From Phycisphaerales bacterium (lineage in GTDB: Bacteria; Planctomycetota; Phycisphaerae; Phycisphaerales; UBA1924), in assembly GCA_027019265.1 (NCBI GenBank), contig JALUWX010000021.1:28475-92474 (forward strand): DNA of 64,000 nt, in the 5' to 3' direction. Numbering within the stretch: the stretch's first letter is position 1; the number at the start of each line of letters is the position of its first letter. Position numbers and translations under genes: made by a program. Under the pieces are notes generated by a model. It was given only the letters and a program-made list of their open reading frames with translations, ran no database searches and was not told the origin of the DNA. Shown piece after piece: positions 22,902 through 30,404 of the stretch.

Positions 22902-23900
22902 TCAGAGGGAATCCGCGTAGGTCCCGAGGGTTTCCTCGAATCGCGCGAGAGCGAGCCCGAGCGCCTCTCCGGCCGGATGAGGGTCGGCGATGCTGTCCCG
23001 TCCCCCCATGATCGCCATCCCCTCGTCGAAGGGGAGGAGCTTCCCGAGCCCGATCGCGCTTGCGAGCCGTGCTTGGATGGCGGCGATGCGCCATGGGAGC
23101 CCGATGGGCCTCAGCCACGATTTCGCGCCCGGGACATGGCGCTGGTAGACCTTGAGCATCTCCGGGAAGGTCATGGAGTCTGGGCCGACGAGCTCGTAGG
23201 TGCTATGGATTGTTTCGGGTCGATCGAGCGCGTTGACAAAAGCGTGCGCGACGTCGTCCACATGGATCGGCGCAACCGAGGGCGCTTCGAACCCGAACCC
23301 GTTCGTTTTCCAACGCGAGAAGTAGGGGAGGAACACAAACGGGGGCGCTTTCCCGCGCACCCACGCGGCGGCCATCTGGGTGAACTCCCCGCGTTCTCCG
23401 TGGATGAGCCCGGGGCGCATGATCGTCCAGTCCAGCTTCGAGGCTTTCACGATCAGCTCCGCGCGGTGCTTCGTGTCCCTGTACCCCGCGCGATCATCGG
23501 GACCCACCCCGAGCGCGGACATGTGGACATAGCGCATGGATTGGTTCTCGTGCGCACACGCGCCCACGATGGCGCGGGCCGCATCCACGTGGATCCGTTC
23601 GAAGGTCTGTCCGTGGTCCGCTTCCCGGATAATCCCGACAAGATGGATACACGCGCTGGCGCCTCGCACGAGCTTGGCGAGCGCGTCGGGGTCCGAGACC
23701 CCGCCCTCGATGATCTCGACGTGCTCAGAATCGATCTTTCGATCGTCGAGCATCTTCCGCGCTTTGGGAGGGTTCCGGACGAGGATCCGCGCGGAATGCC
23801 CCGATTCGACCACCCGCACGAGGACGCGCGAGCCCACGAACCCCGTGGTCCCCGTGATCGCGATGGTCCGTCCGTTTGTGTTGTTCTCGGGTTCGCTCAT
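22902..23900 (-). CDS. NAD(P)-binding epimerase-like protein (NDUFA9-like atypical SDR)
   Basis: 332 residues from the ATG at 23900, which has an AGGAG site seven bases upstream; an earlier in-frame start five codons upstream is less well placed. The Rossmann motif ITGTTGFVGSRVL opens the protein, with GGVSDPDAL, HLVGIIRE and YRDTKHRAEL following the pattern of complex I NDUFA9-like and NmrA-like short-chain proteins. Such proteins bind NAD(P)(H) and often have no proven reaction; some are assembly factors. The Tyr-x-x-x-Lys pair is represented by YRDTK. It shares a divergent, overlapping promoter region with the ABC ATPase gene. Confidence 0.85.
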   Translation of the reverse strand: MSEPENNTNGRTIAITGTTGFVGSRVLVRVVESGHSARILVRNPPKARKMLDDRKIDSEHVEIIEGGVSDPDALAKLVRGASACIHLVGIIREADHGQTFERIHVDAARAIVGACAHENQSMRYVHMSALGVGPDDRAGYRDTKHRAELIVKASKLDWTIMRPGLIHGERGEFTQMAAAWVRGKAPPFVFLPYFSRWKTNGFGFEAPSVAPIHVDDVAHAFVNALDRPETIHSTYELVGPDSMTFPEMLKVYQRHVPGAKSWLRPIGLPWRIAAIQARLASAIGLGKLLPFDEGMAIMGGRDSIADPHPAGEALGLALARFEETLGTYADSL

Positions 23901-23913
23901 GGTGCTCCTGCGC

Positions 23914-23923
23914 ATCGTACCAT
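23914..23923. promoter_or_regulatory. Overlapping divergent -10 boxes
   Basis: ATCGTACCAT contains TACCAT on the plus strand (4 or 7 bases before the ABC gene's two possible ATGs) and TACGAT on the minus strand (about 13 bases before the epimerase ATG). One start would occlude the other. Confidence 0.45.
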
Positions 23924-23927
23924 CCGG

Positions 23928-24698
23928 ATGATGCTCGCCGCTGATGACATCTCATTCGCGTATCCGAAGGGACCGGATGTCCTCAAGCGCGTGTCGTGCA
24001 CACTCGAACCGGGGAAGCTCACCGCGATCCTCGGCCCGAACGGCGCGGGGAAGTCCACCCTCGTCCGGATCCTCTCGGGGGTCCGCCGTCCGGACTCGGG
24101 CACCGTTTCGCTCGGTCCGGCCGATCTTTTCGCGATGTCCGCGCGGGAGCGGGCCGCGCAGATCGGGTTCGTGGCGCAGCGATCGACCCTTGCGTTCGAT
24201 TTCGATGTCCGGAGGGTGGTCGAGCTCGGGCGCCACGCGCTGGGCTCGGATCGAGAAGCCGTCGATCGCGCGATCGACGAGATGGATCTCACGGAACTCA
24301 CGCACCGACCCGTCGGATCCCTCTCCGTGGGTCAGCAGCAGCGCGTCGCGATGGCACGCGCCTTGGCGCAGCTCGATGGTCGGGACGATTGTGTGCTCCT
24401 GGCCGACGAACCGACCTCCGCGATGGACCCTGCGCATCAGCGAAACACCCTCGAGCAGCTCCGGGGGCTCTCCGAACGCGGCGGAACGGTGGGGCTGGTC
24501 GTACACGACACCACCCTCGCCGCGACCTGGTGCGATCGTGCGGTCATCCTTGCTCAGGACGGCTCGATCGCAGCGGAGGGGGGGATCGACACGGTTCTGA
24601 CACCAGAAATCCTCTCCGAAGTCTTCGGGATCGCTTTTGCGAGCGCTCAGATCGGTTCGCTCCGGGTTCTCACCCCCGATGTCGCCCCACGCCGATAG
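23928..24698 (+). CDS. ABC transporter ATP-binding protein, iron/haem (FecE/HmuV) type
   Basis: 256 residues. Walker A GPNGAGKST, Q loop VAQRS, signature LSVGQQQRVAMARALAQ, Walker B VLLADEPTSAMD and the switch His in VVHDTTL are all present. Spacing and the PTSAMDPAHQ form resemble ATPases of iron-siderophore and haem importers. No permease or binding protein is adjacent, so the partner lies elsewhere and the substrate is a guess. Two ATGs in tandem (23928, 23931) are possible starts. The gene ends in TAG, one of only two such stops seen here. Confidence 0.85.
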   Translation: MMLAADDISFAYPKGPDVLKRVSCTLEPGKLTAILGPNGAGKSTLVRILSGVRRPDSGTVSLGPADLFAMSARERAAQIGFVAQRSTLAFDFDVRRVVELGRHALGSDREAVDRAIDEMDLTELTHRPVGSLSVGQQQRVAMARALAQLDGRDDCVLLADEPTSAMDPAHQRNTLEQLRGLSERGGTVGLVVHDTTLAATWCDRAVILAQDGSIAAEGGIDTVLTPEILSEVFGIAFASAQIGSLRVLTPDVAPRR

Positions 24699-24707
24699 AC
24701 TTGGGGC

Positions 24708-25451
24708 ATGATCTCGAGCCTGATCGGATTTCTGACCAGCCCTCTCGGTATCGCGCTCATCATCGGCGCGTTCTCCGGCGGTGCGCGCCTCTGGGCGAAA
24801 ATGCAGGAACAACGCGCTAAGCAAACCCAGATCCAGGCGCGTCGTCAGATGGAGCGTGACGCGCTCCGCACGGGTGGTCGGGGGATGAGCGAGCCTCGGA
24901 GCACACCCGCGCCCCCATCCACGTGGGATCAGGATCAACAGAGCAAGCGGGATCGGATCGAAGAGCTCCGTCGGAGGCGTATCGAGCAGCTCCAGAAGCT
25001 CCGTGAGCAGCGTTCGGGCGCATCGACAGCGCAGACGAGCGCCGCTCCTATCGCGCCCGCACCGTCCCCAGCACCCCGCCGTGCTCCTCAGCAGTCGCAG
25101 CCCGCGCGGAGAGGACCGCAACGAGCGGCTCCTCCACCCCCCGCGCCCGCGCGCCGGCCTGCGCCTCAGCCCACGCCGGCCACACGACAGACCACACGCG
25201 CTGCGCCCAAACCACAACCCACACCCCGACGCGCGCCGAGCCGTGCGCCAACCCCGCGCCCCGCGCCTGTGTCGCAACCCGAGCACACGACCATCAGCGA
25301 TCTCCCCAAGCCCGCGCCGGTTGCGGTGCGACAGGACCGATCCAGGTTCGCGACGCGCCAAGCCCTCCGGGACGCGATCATCGCGAAAGAAGTGCTCGGC
25401 CCCCCCGTCGCGCTCCGTCAGGAGCACGCTTCGGACCCGTTCTCGCTCTGA
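24708..25451 (+). CDS. Membrane-anchored proline-rich protein of unknown function
   Basis: 247 residues. One N-terminal membrane segment (MISSLIGFLTSPLGIALIIG) is followed by a charged coiled-coil-like stretch rich in Glu, Arg and Gln (KMQEQRAKQTQ, RIEELRRRRIEQLQKLRE), a long Pro/Ala/Arg-rich region (about 105-205) and a compact C-terminal piece LRDAIIAKEVLGPPVALR. I recognise no domain. The C-terminal piece looks conserved rather than low-complexity and may be a docking motif. A TAGACT box six bases before the ATG overlaps the ABC gene's stop codon; no ribosome-binding site is seen. Confidence 0.8.
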   Translation: MISSLIGFLTSPLGIALIIGAFSGGARLWAKMQEQRAKQTQIQARRQMERDALRTGGRGMSEPRSTPAPPSTWDQDQQSKRDRIEELRRRRIEQLQKLREQRSGASTAQTSAAPIAPAPSPAPRRAPQQSQPARRGPQRAAPPPPAPARRPAPQPTPATRQTTRAAPKPQPTPRRAPSRAPTPRPAPVSQPEHTTISDLPKPAPVAVRQDRSRFATRQALRDAIIAKEVLGPPVALRQEHASDPFSL

Positions 25452-25484
25452 TCGAACGATCGGGACGGATCCCCCGGAAGGACT

Positions 25485-25490
25485 TATACT
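25485..25490 (+). promoter_or_regulatory. TATACT -10 box of the HEAT lipoprotein gene
   Basis: TATACT ends five bases before the ATG at 25496, the closest match to a consensus -10 among the start-proximal boxes in this window. Confidence 0.45.
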
Positions 25491-25495
25491 TGTCC

Positions 25496-26311
25496 ATGCG
25501 CTCCGAGCGAACATCATCCGCAGTCTGTGTCCTCATCGGACTCTCCGTGCTCGTGACATCGCTCAGCGCCTGCGGGAACCTGTCGAACGCGCCCCGGGGA
25601 GCCCGGAAGCTCGGTGACCTGTTCTTCCCCTCGACGTCTCCCAGCGACGCCGCGATCCTCGCGACGGACGAGTACAACGCGGAGAATCGGTACCGGGGGA
25701 CGACGATGCTCTCCGCCGCCCCGTTCGGGGGTCAGCCCGTGTATCTCGAGCTCTACGTGGACGGCACGGACGACGAGGACCCCGGGGTTCGCGCCGCTTC
25801 GATCCGTGCGCTCGGGCGTCACGGCGATCCGGCGCACTCGACCTATCTGATCGATGCGCTGGACGACGATGACGACGGGGTCCGTCTCGCCGCCGCACGC
25901 GCGCTCCAGCGTGTCCACGCCCCGTCGGCCGTCACGTCGCTGCTGAACTCGATCAAGGTTTCCGAAGAGAAGAACGCTGATGTCCGGGCCGCCGCGGCAG
26001 ACGCGCTGGGTCAGTACAGATTCCCCGTTGTCGTCCAGGGGCTCATCGCCGCGCTCGCGGACCCCCGGTTGGTCGTGAACGACCGGGTGAGCCACGCGCT
26101 CGTGGTGCTCACGGGTCAGGACTTCGGGCTCGACCGGAGCGCGTGGGTGACGTGGTACAACGACACGGACGATCTCTTCGAAGCGGCTCAGATCTACACC
26201 TACCCCGTGTTCAATCGGGAGAAGCAGATCGTCGAGTACCTCCCGTTCGTCCCCCCGCCCCCGAACGAGAACAGCTCCACCCCCGTGGGTCTGAATCCCA
26301 TCGACGACTGA
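25496..26311 (+). CDS. HEAT-repeat lipoprotein
   Basis: 271 residues from the ATG at 25496; a TTG six bases earlier has a GGAAGGA site at good distance and is an alternative, but it would overlap the TATACT box. The signal peptide ends in the lipobox LSAC, so the protein should be lipid-anchored. The middle has HEAT/PBS-lyase-like repeats: DPGVRAASIRALGRHGDPA, DDGVRLAAARALQRVHAP and NADVRAAAADALGQYRFP. These helical repeats usually bind other proteins. The C-terminus ends in a proline-rich tail (VPPPPNENS). Cell-envelope scaffold or assembly role is inferred. Confidence 0.85.
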   Translation: MRSERTSSAVCVLIGLSVLVTSLSACGNLSNAPRGARKLGDLFFPSTSPSDAAILATDEYNAENRYRGTTMLSAAPFGGQPVYLELYVDGTDDEDPGVRAASIRALGRHGDPAHSTYLIDALDDDDDGVRLAAARALQRVHAPSAVTSLLNSIKVSEEKNADVRAAAADALGQYRFPVVVQGLIAALADPRLVVNDRVSHALVVLTGQDFGLDRSAWVTWYNDTDDLFEAAQIYTYPVFNREKQIVEYLPFVPPPPNENSSTPVGLNPIDD

Positions 26312-26409
26312 GCGCGTTGGCGCGTCTGGGGACTCCGGAGAAGTCCGAGAACCGGGCTCATCTCCCGATCCCGCTTGGCCGGATCGCCCATCGAACCGAC
26401 GATCCCTGT

Positions 26410-27357
26410 GTGCGTGCACTGACCATCGACAACGAACGAGCGGCGATCCGAGAGGATGTACCGAGCCCGGAGCTCCGTGAGGGATGGGCGTTGGTCCGTC
26501 CGAGCTCGGTCCTGATCACCCCGAATGATCTGGGGAGCTCGAGCGAGCTCCGGATCCCGGGGAGACGGTTCGTAGGGATCGTCGAGCAGTGCGAGGATCC
26601 CGATCTCGTCGGGACCCGGGTTGTGGGGGAGAGCGATCTCGTGGATCCTGATTCCGAGCTCGCGCGTCGTGGGCTCGCGCGCCACGACCCGTCGCGCCGG
26701 GTGCTCGGTTCGTCCGAAGCGCCGGGGTGTCTCGCGGATCTCGTCGCGATCCCGCTGTCGAACCTGTGTGTGGTCCCCGGAGTGATCGACGATGAATACG
26801 CCGTTCTCGCCGGCGAGCTCAGCGCCGCGCTCCATGTGGCGCGTTTGGAGCGCGTCGCGAATAAGACTTACGTGAGCGTGATCGGCGCGGACCTGCTCGC
26901 GCTCCTGTGCGCCCAGCTCATGACCTCCCAGAACGCGTCGGTCCGTCTGGTCACGACGAACGCATCACGATTGGAGCTGTGCGCGAAATGGGGGATCCGG
27001 CATCGCGATCTGGACCATGTGGGACGGCGCGCGGATCAGGACATCGTGATCGATACTTCGACCGAACCCGGATCGCTTGAGACGGCGCTGCGCATGACGC
27101 GCCCGCGTGGCGCGATCATCCTGTGCGATTCGGGGTCCCCGATCGGGTCCGCTGAACTCGATCTCGTCGCGCAGCGCGAACTGCGGATCCTCGGGTCCCG
27201 CGCGGGACCCATCAGCGACGGGATCCGCGCGCTGACGAGCGGGACCCTGGATCTTTCAGGGCTGGTGACCAAGCGAGTCAGGTTCGACGATCTCCCCACA
27301 GAGCTCCATGTCCTCCGGGATCCGGATCAGATCTCGATCCTCGTCCGGATGGACTGA
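26410..27357 (+). CDS. Medium-chain dehydrogenase/reductase-like protein
   Basis: 315 residues from the GTG at 26410. The layout follows zinc-type alcohol dehydrogenases: an N-terminal GroES-like part (GWALVRPSSVLITPNDLG, GRRFVGIVEQCED), an atypical middle without the usual zinc-binding Cys set, a nucleotide-binding part (YVSVIGADLLALLCAQL; VIDTSTEPGSLETALR) and a C-terminal GSRAGPISDG. The Rossmann glycines are less regular than in active enzymes (VIGADLLALL instead of GxGxxG), so cofactor binding is uncertain. The start is tentative; no ribosome-binding site is evident. Substrate unknown. Confidence 0.75.
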   Translation: MRALTIDNERAAIREDVPSPELREGWALVRPSSVLITPNDLGSSSELRIPGRRFVGIVEQCEDPDLVGTRVVGESDLVDPDSELARRGLARHDPSRRVLGSSEAPGCLADLVAIPLSNLCVVPGVIDDEYAVLAGELSAALHVARLERVANKTYVSVIGADLLALLCAQLMTSQNASVRLVTTNASRLELCAKWGIRHRDLDHVGRRADQDIVIDTSTEPGSLETALRMTRPRGAIILCDSGSPIGSAELDLVAQRELRILGSRAGPISDGIRALTSGTLDLSGLVTKRVRFDDLPTELHVLRDPDQISILVRMD

Positions 27358-27367
27358 TCGCCGGGGA

Positions 27368-27952
27368 TCACGGGGTCTGGATGTCCACGATGGCCAACTC
27401 CGGCCACATCGCCGCGAATACGCCAGCCACGATCAGCGCGAAAATCACCCCGTCGATGAACGAGGTGACGATGAAGCGCGTCGGTTTCCCAAGGAAGAAA
27501 TCGTTCGCGAGCGATCCGAAGCAGTGCCCGAGGACGGCCACGGCGCCCGCGACCCGGAACACGCGCATGTAATCCGTGCCCGGACCGAGCGCGAGACCCG
27601 TGATGTACGCGACGAAGACCGAGATGATCAGATAGACCATAAAGGTCTTGAGGAGGTTCATCCCGAAGTTCGGGGCCTTCGCCCAGATCGTGATCGTGCC
27701 CCAGGGTCCAGACTTGAACCGCTCCTGGAACGCTTGGTTCTTCATGTCCTTCGCGTGCTCGCAGTTCGGGAACATGTAGAGCCCGGGTTTGATGTTCAAG
27801 GGCTCGATCGCGTTGTCGAAGTCGCGCTCGTTGGGGAGGAACCGGATGTCCGCTTTGTGATACGGGAGCGCCATCCAGATCACGGCGCTCGCAAAGAAGA
27901 CGGCGACGGCGGAAACGAGAACGGGGAGCCAGAGCTGCGCGAGTTCGACCAT
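27368..27952 (-). CDS. Conserved-looking inner-membrane protein of unknown function
   Basis: 194 residues from the ATG at 27952, preceded by AGGAAAGGA. Hydrophobic segments are at about 5-30, 107-128, 133-150 and 165-185. Between the first two lies a soluble loop with PYHKADIRFLPNERDFDNAI and FPNCEHAKDMKNQAFQERFKSGPWGTI. I do not recognise a family. The gene is convergent with the MDR-like gene (10 bp between stops) and separated from clpP by a terminator, so it is probably transcribed alone. Confidence 0.8.
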   Translation of the reverse strand: MVELAQLWLPVLVSAVAVFFASAVIWMALPYHKADIRFLPNERDFDNAIEPLNIKPGLYMFPNCEHAKDMKNQAFQERFKSGPWGTITIWAKAPNFGMNLLKTFMVYLIISVFVAYITGLALGPGTDYMRVFRVAGAVAVLGHCFGSLANDFFLGKPTRFIVTSFIDGVIFALIVAGVFAAMWPELAIVDIQTP

Positions 27953-28036
27953 GATCACATTCCTTTCCTGCGATTCGCTCATCCGAGCGAGGACTGCGAT
28001 TCCGATTGTACAAGAACCGGCCGAGACGATGCGCAC

Positions 28037-28066
28037 GAAAAGAGCCCGACGATCTCGCCGGGCTCT
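28037..28066 (-). terminator. Intrinsic terminator after the clpP pair
   Basis: AGAGCCCG (28041-28048) pairs with CGGGCTCT (28059-28066), with CGA/TCG pairing inside the loop and four Ts following on the minus strand. Confidence 0.75.
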
Positions 28067-28090
28067 GGAAACTCAGGTTGCGTGGATCGA

Positions 28091-28744
28091 TCAGCGGGTC
28101 GGCATGGACTCGAGGATCTCGTCGATGAGCCCGTATTCGAGCATCTCCTTGTCGTCGAGCCAGAGGTTGCGATCGCAGTCCCGATGGATCTTCTCGGGGT
28201 CCTGGCCGGTCGCGTCGGCGTAGATTTGGTAGAGCCGATCGCGCAGTCGGAGCATCTCCTTGGCTTCGATCTCCAGATCCGTCGCTTGGCCTTCCATGAC
28301 CCCCGAGATGAGGGGTTGGTGCATCAGGTTCCGCGCGTTCTTCAGGCAGTACCGCTTGCCCTTGGTCCCGGAGGAAGCGATGACCGAGCCCATCGAGGCC
28401 GCTTGTCCGATGACGTACGTGCACACATCGGGCTTGATGTACTTCATGGTGTCAACGATCCCGAGACCGGCCGTGACCGAGCCGCCGGGGGAGTTGACGT
28501 ACAGGTGGATGTCGGAGTTCGCGTCCTCGTTCGCGAGGAAGAGGAGCTGCGCGACGATGAGGTTCGCCATCTCGTCCATCACACCTCCGGTCACGAAGAT
28601 GATCCGGTCCTTGAGGAGGCGCGAGTAGATGTCGTACGAGCGCTCGCCGCGCCCGGACTGCTCGATGACGATGGGAACAAGGTGGGACAGGGGGTTGCTC
28701 ATGCGTGTCTCGCTGTCGAGGTGACTCGTTGGTGTATCGCTCAT
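28091..28744 (-). CDS. clpP: ATP-dependent Clp protease proteolytic subunit (second copy of the pair)
   Basis: 217 residues from the ATG at 28744; a GTG one codon earlier and an ATG at 28702 are alternatives. It is a serine peptidase forming a tetradecameric barrel that degrades proteins fed by ClpX or ClpA. Catalytic residues are visible: Ser in [10 protein letters not shown], His in LMHQPL, Asp in [16 protein letters not shown] is the substrate-binding strand. The C-terminal part ([17 protein letters not shown]) is normal. It lies 24 bp downstream of another clpP in the same direction, and the pair ends at a terminator. Paired ClpPs often form mixed barrels. Confidence 0.95.
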   Translation of the reverse strand: MSDTPTSHLDSETRMSNPLSHLVPIVIEQSGRGERSYDIYSRLLKDRIIFVTGGVMDEMANLIVAQLLFLANEDANSDIHLYVNSPGGSVTAGLGIVDTMKYIKPDVCTYVIGQAASMGSVIASSGTKGKRYCLKNARNLMHQPLISGVMEGQATDLEIEAKEMLRLRDRLYQIYADATGQDPEKIHRDCDRNLWLDDKEMLEYGLIDEILESMPTR

Positions 28745-28768
28745 CACGGGGGTGGGGGGGGAGGGGGG

Positions 28769-29368
28769 TTACGCCGTCGGCGCGGAGGGGAGGTCCTTCG
28801 GGGGTTCGCTGAGAACTTCGTCCACGAGCCCGTACGCTTTGGCTTCGTTCGCATCGAAGTACTTGTCGCGCTCCGAGTCTCGCTTGATCGTTTCGGGATC
28901 CTGACCCGTGTGCTTCGCGATGATGTCGATGAGGATCTGTTTGCTCTTGATGATCTGCTCCGCTTGGAGCTTGATGTCCTCCGCCTGCCCGGTGACCCCG
29001 CCGTAGGGCTGGTGGATCATGACCTTGGCGTGGGGGAGGATGAAGCGTCGTCCCTTGGTCCCGGCCGTCAGGAGGACGGACCCCCCCGAGTAGGCGCGAC
29101 CGATGCAGTACGTCGCGATCGGGGAGCTCAGGAAGCGCATGGTGTCGTACAGCGCGAGGGTGTCGTCCACAGCTCCACCGGGGGAGTTGATGTAGAGACT
29201 GATCTCCTGGTTCCGGCGCTGATTCTCCAGATAGAGCATCTGCATCATCACCCGGCTCGCGCTCGCGTGATTGATCTCGCCGATCAGGAACACGATCCGA
29301 TTTTCGAGCAAAAGCTCGTCGATCGTCATCTCTCGGGTACGTTGGTAACTGACGGAAGCTGCTGGCAT
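28769..29368 (-). CDS. clpP: ATP-dependent Clp protease proteolytic subunit (first copy of the pair)
   Basis: 199 residues from the ATG at 29368 with an AGGGA site; a TTG further upstream is less likely. YINSPGGAVDDTLALYDTM, the nucleophile region GRAYSGGSVLLTAGTKG (Ser after Tyr), MIHQPYGG and RDSERDKYF give the Ser-His-Asp triad. AYSGGS differs from the more usual AASMG of the partner gene, so the two subunits may differ in cleavage preference. No tig or clpX gene is next to the pair, unlike in many bacteria. Confidence 0.94.
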   Translation of the reverse strand: MPAASVSYQRTREMTIDELLLENRIVFLIGEINHASASRVMMQMLYLENQRRNQEISLYINSPGGAVDDTLALYDTMRFLSSPIATYCIGRAYSGGSVLLTAGTKGRRFILPHAKVMIHQPYGGVTGQAEDIKLQAEQIIKSKQILIDIIAKHTGQDPETIKRDSERDKYFDANEAKAYGLVDEVLSEPPKDLPSAPTA

Positions 29369-29527
29369 AAGTCGTTCCCTGACAAAGGACAAGGGTCTCT
29401 GGATCGCCGGATCGGACCCGGTGAAAAGCGCCGGATCCCCCCTCTCTATCGGGAATCGGGGCTCATCGCATCATATCTGGGACACGATCGGGTCAAGAAA
29501 CCCCACGACCCCAGATCCGGATCAGGG

Positions 29528-29556
29528 TTGCTGAGCCCCCTGTGCGTTTCTACAGT
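29528..29556 (+). promoter_or_regulatory. Promoter of the metallophosphoesterase-yidC-mnmE unit
   Basis: TTGCTG (29528-29533), 17 bases, TACAGT (29551-29556). Predicted start near 29563 leaves a leader of about 53 nt with AGAAAGG before the GTG at 29616. Confidence 0.6.
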
Positions 29557-29615
29557 GCACGCTCGGATCAATGCATCCCCAGCTCATGGGACGCGCTTAG
29601 AAAGGTTTCATCAGC

Positions 29616-30395
29616 GTGAAGACCGCCGTTATCAGCGATATCCACGGCAATGCCGTCGCGCTCAGAGCTGTCCTCCAGGACATCGAAGCTCGGGGGATCG
29701 ACCAGATCGTCTGTCTGGGCGACATCATCGGGTACGGCCCGGATCCCCTCGAGTGTGTCGATCTCGTCCAGGAGAAATGCGCCTGGGCGCTCATGGGGAA
29801 CCACGACTTCGGGGTCCTCTACGAACCCACCAACTTCAACGCGCCGGCGGAAGCGGCCGCCTTCTGGACCCGCGCCCAGTTCGACGCAGAGCCCGACGAA
29901 CCCGCGCGCGAACGCCGGTTCTCCTTCCTCGGGTCCCTCCGGGTCCGCGCCGTCGAGGATCTGACAGGAGACGGGCTCGAGATCCTCGCTGTCCACGCGT
30001 CCCCTCGTCGTCCGATCAACGAGTACATCTTCCCGGATGACGCGAGCGATGCGCCCGACAAGCTCGAAGCGATCTTCGATCGGGTCGAGAAAGTCGCGAT
30101 GGTCGGGCACACCCACCAGCCCGGGGTGTTCAGCAACGAGCCCGACTTCTACCCCCCCGACGAGATCGGGTCGGATCCCGTGTTCAAGTTCAACGAGAAC
30201 GAGAAGATCATCATCAACGTCGGATCCGTGGGTCAGCCGCGCGACAACGACCCCCGCGCGTGCTACGCGATCCTGTCCCCCGGGCAGGTCGAGTTCGCGC
30301 GCGTGGAGTACGAGATCGCGAAGACCGCCGACAAGATCAAGTCCATCCCCGAGCTCGCAGACTGGCTCGGCGAGCGCCTGTACGAAGGGCGCTGA
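29616..30395 (+). CDS. Calcineurin-like metallophosphoesterase
   Basis: 259 residues, GTG start with AGAAAGG upstream. All family metal-site motifs are present: SDIHGN, CLGDIIGYGPDP, LMGNHDFG, and GHTHQPG near the C-terminus, with INVGSVGQPRDNDP as in the YfcE/MJ0936 subgroup of bimetal phosphodiesterases. It should hydrolyse phosphomono- or diesters in the cytoplasm; the substrate is unknown. yidC starts nine bases after its stop, so they are probably co-transcribed. Confidence 0.92.
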   Translation: MKTAVISDIHGNAVALRAVLQDIEARGIDQIVCLGDIIGYGPDPLECVDLVQEKCAWALMGNHDFGVLYEPTNFNAPAEAAAFWTRAQFDAEPDEPARERRFSFLGSLRVRAVEDLTGDGLEILAVHASPRRPINEYIFPDDASDAPDKLEAIFDRVEKVAMVGHTHQPGVFSNEPDFYPPDEIGSDPVFKFNENEKIIINVGSVGQPRDNDPRACYAILSPGQVEFARVEYEIAKTADKIKSIPELADWLGERLYEGR

Positions 30396-30404
30396 TTCCA
30401 TCCC

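Noticed and set aside
21933..23927. Long upstream extension of the ABC ATPase frame through rnr and the epimerase gene
   Set aside because: It is antisense to two clear genes; the ATPase starts at 23928 or 23931.
24696..24710. Amber readthrough joining the ABC ATPase to the proline-rich protein (same frame)
   Set aside because: The ATPase is complete before the TAG, the next protein starts with its own membrane segment, and a -10-like box overlaps the TAG.
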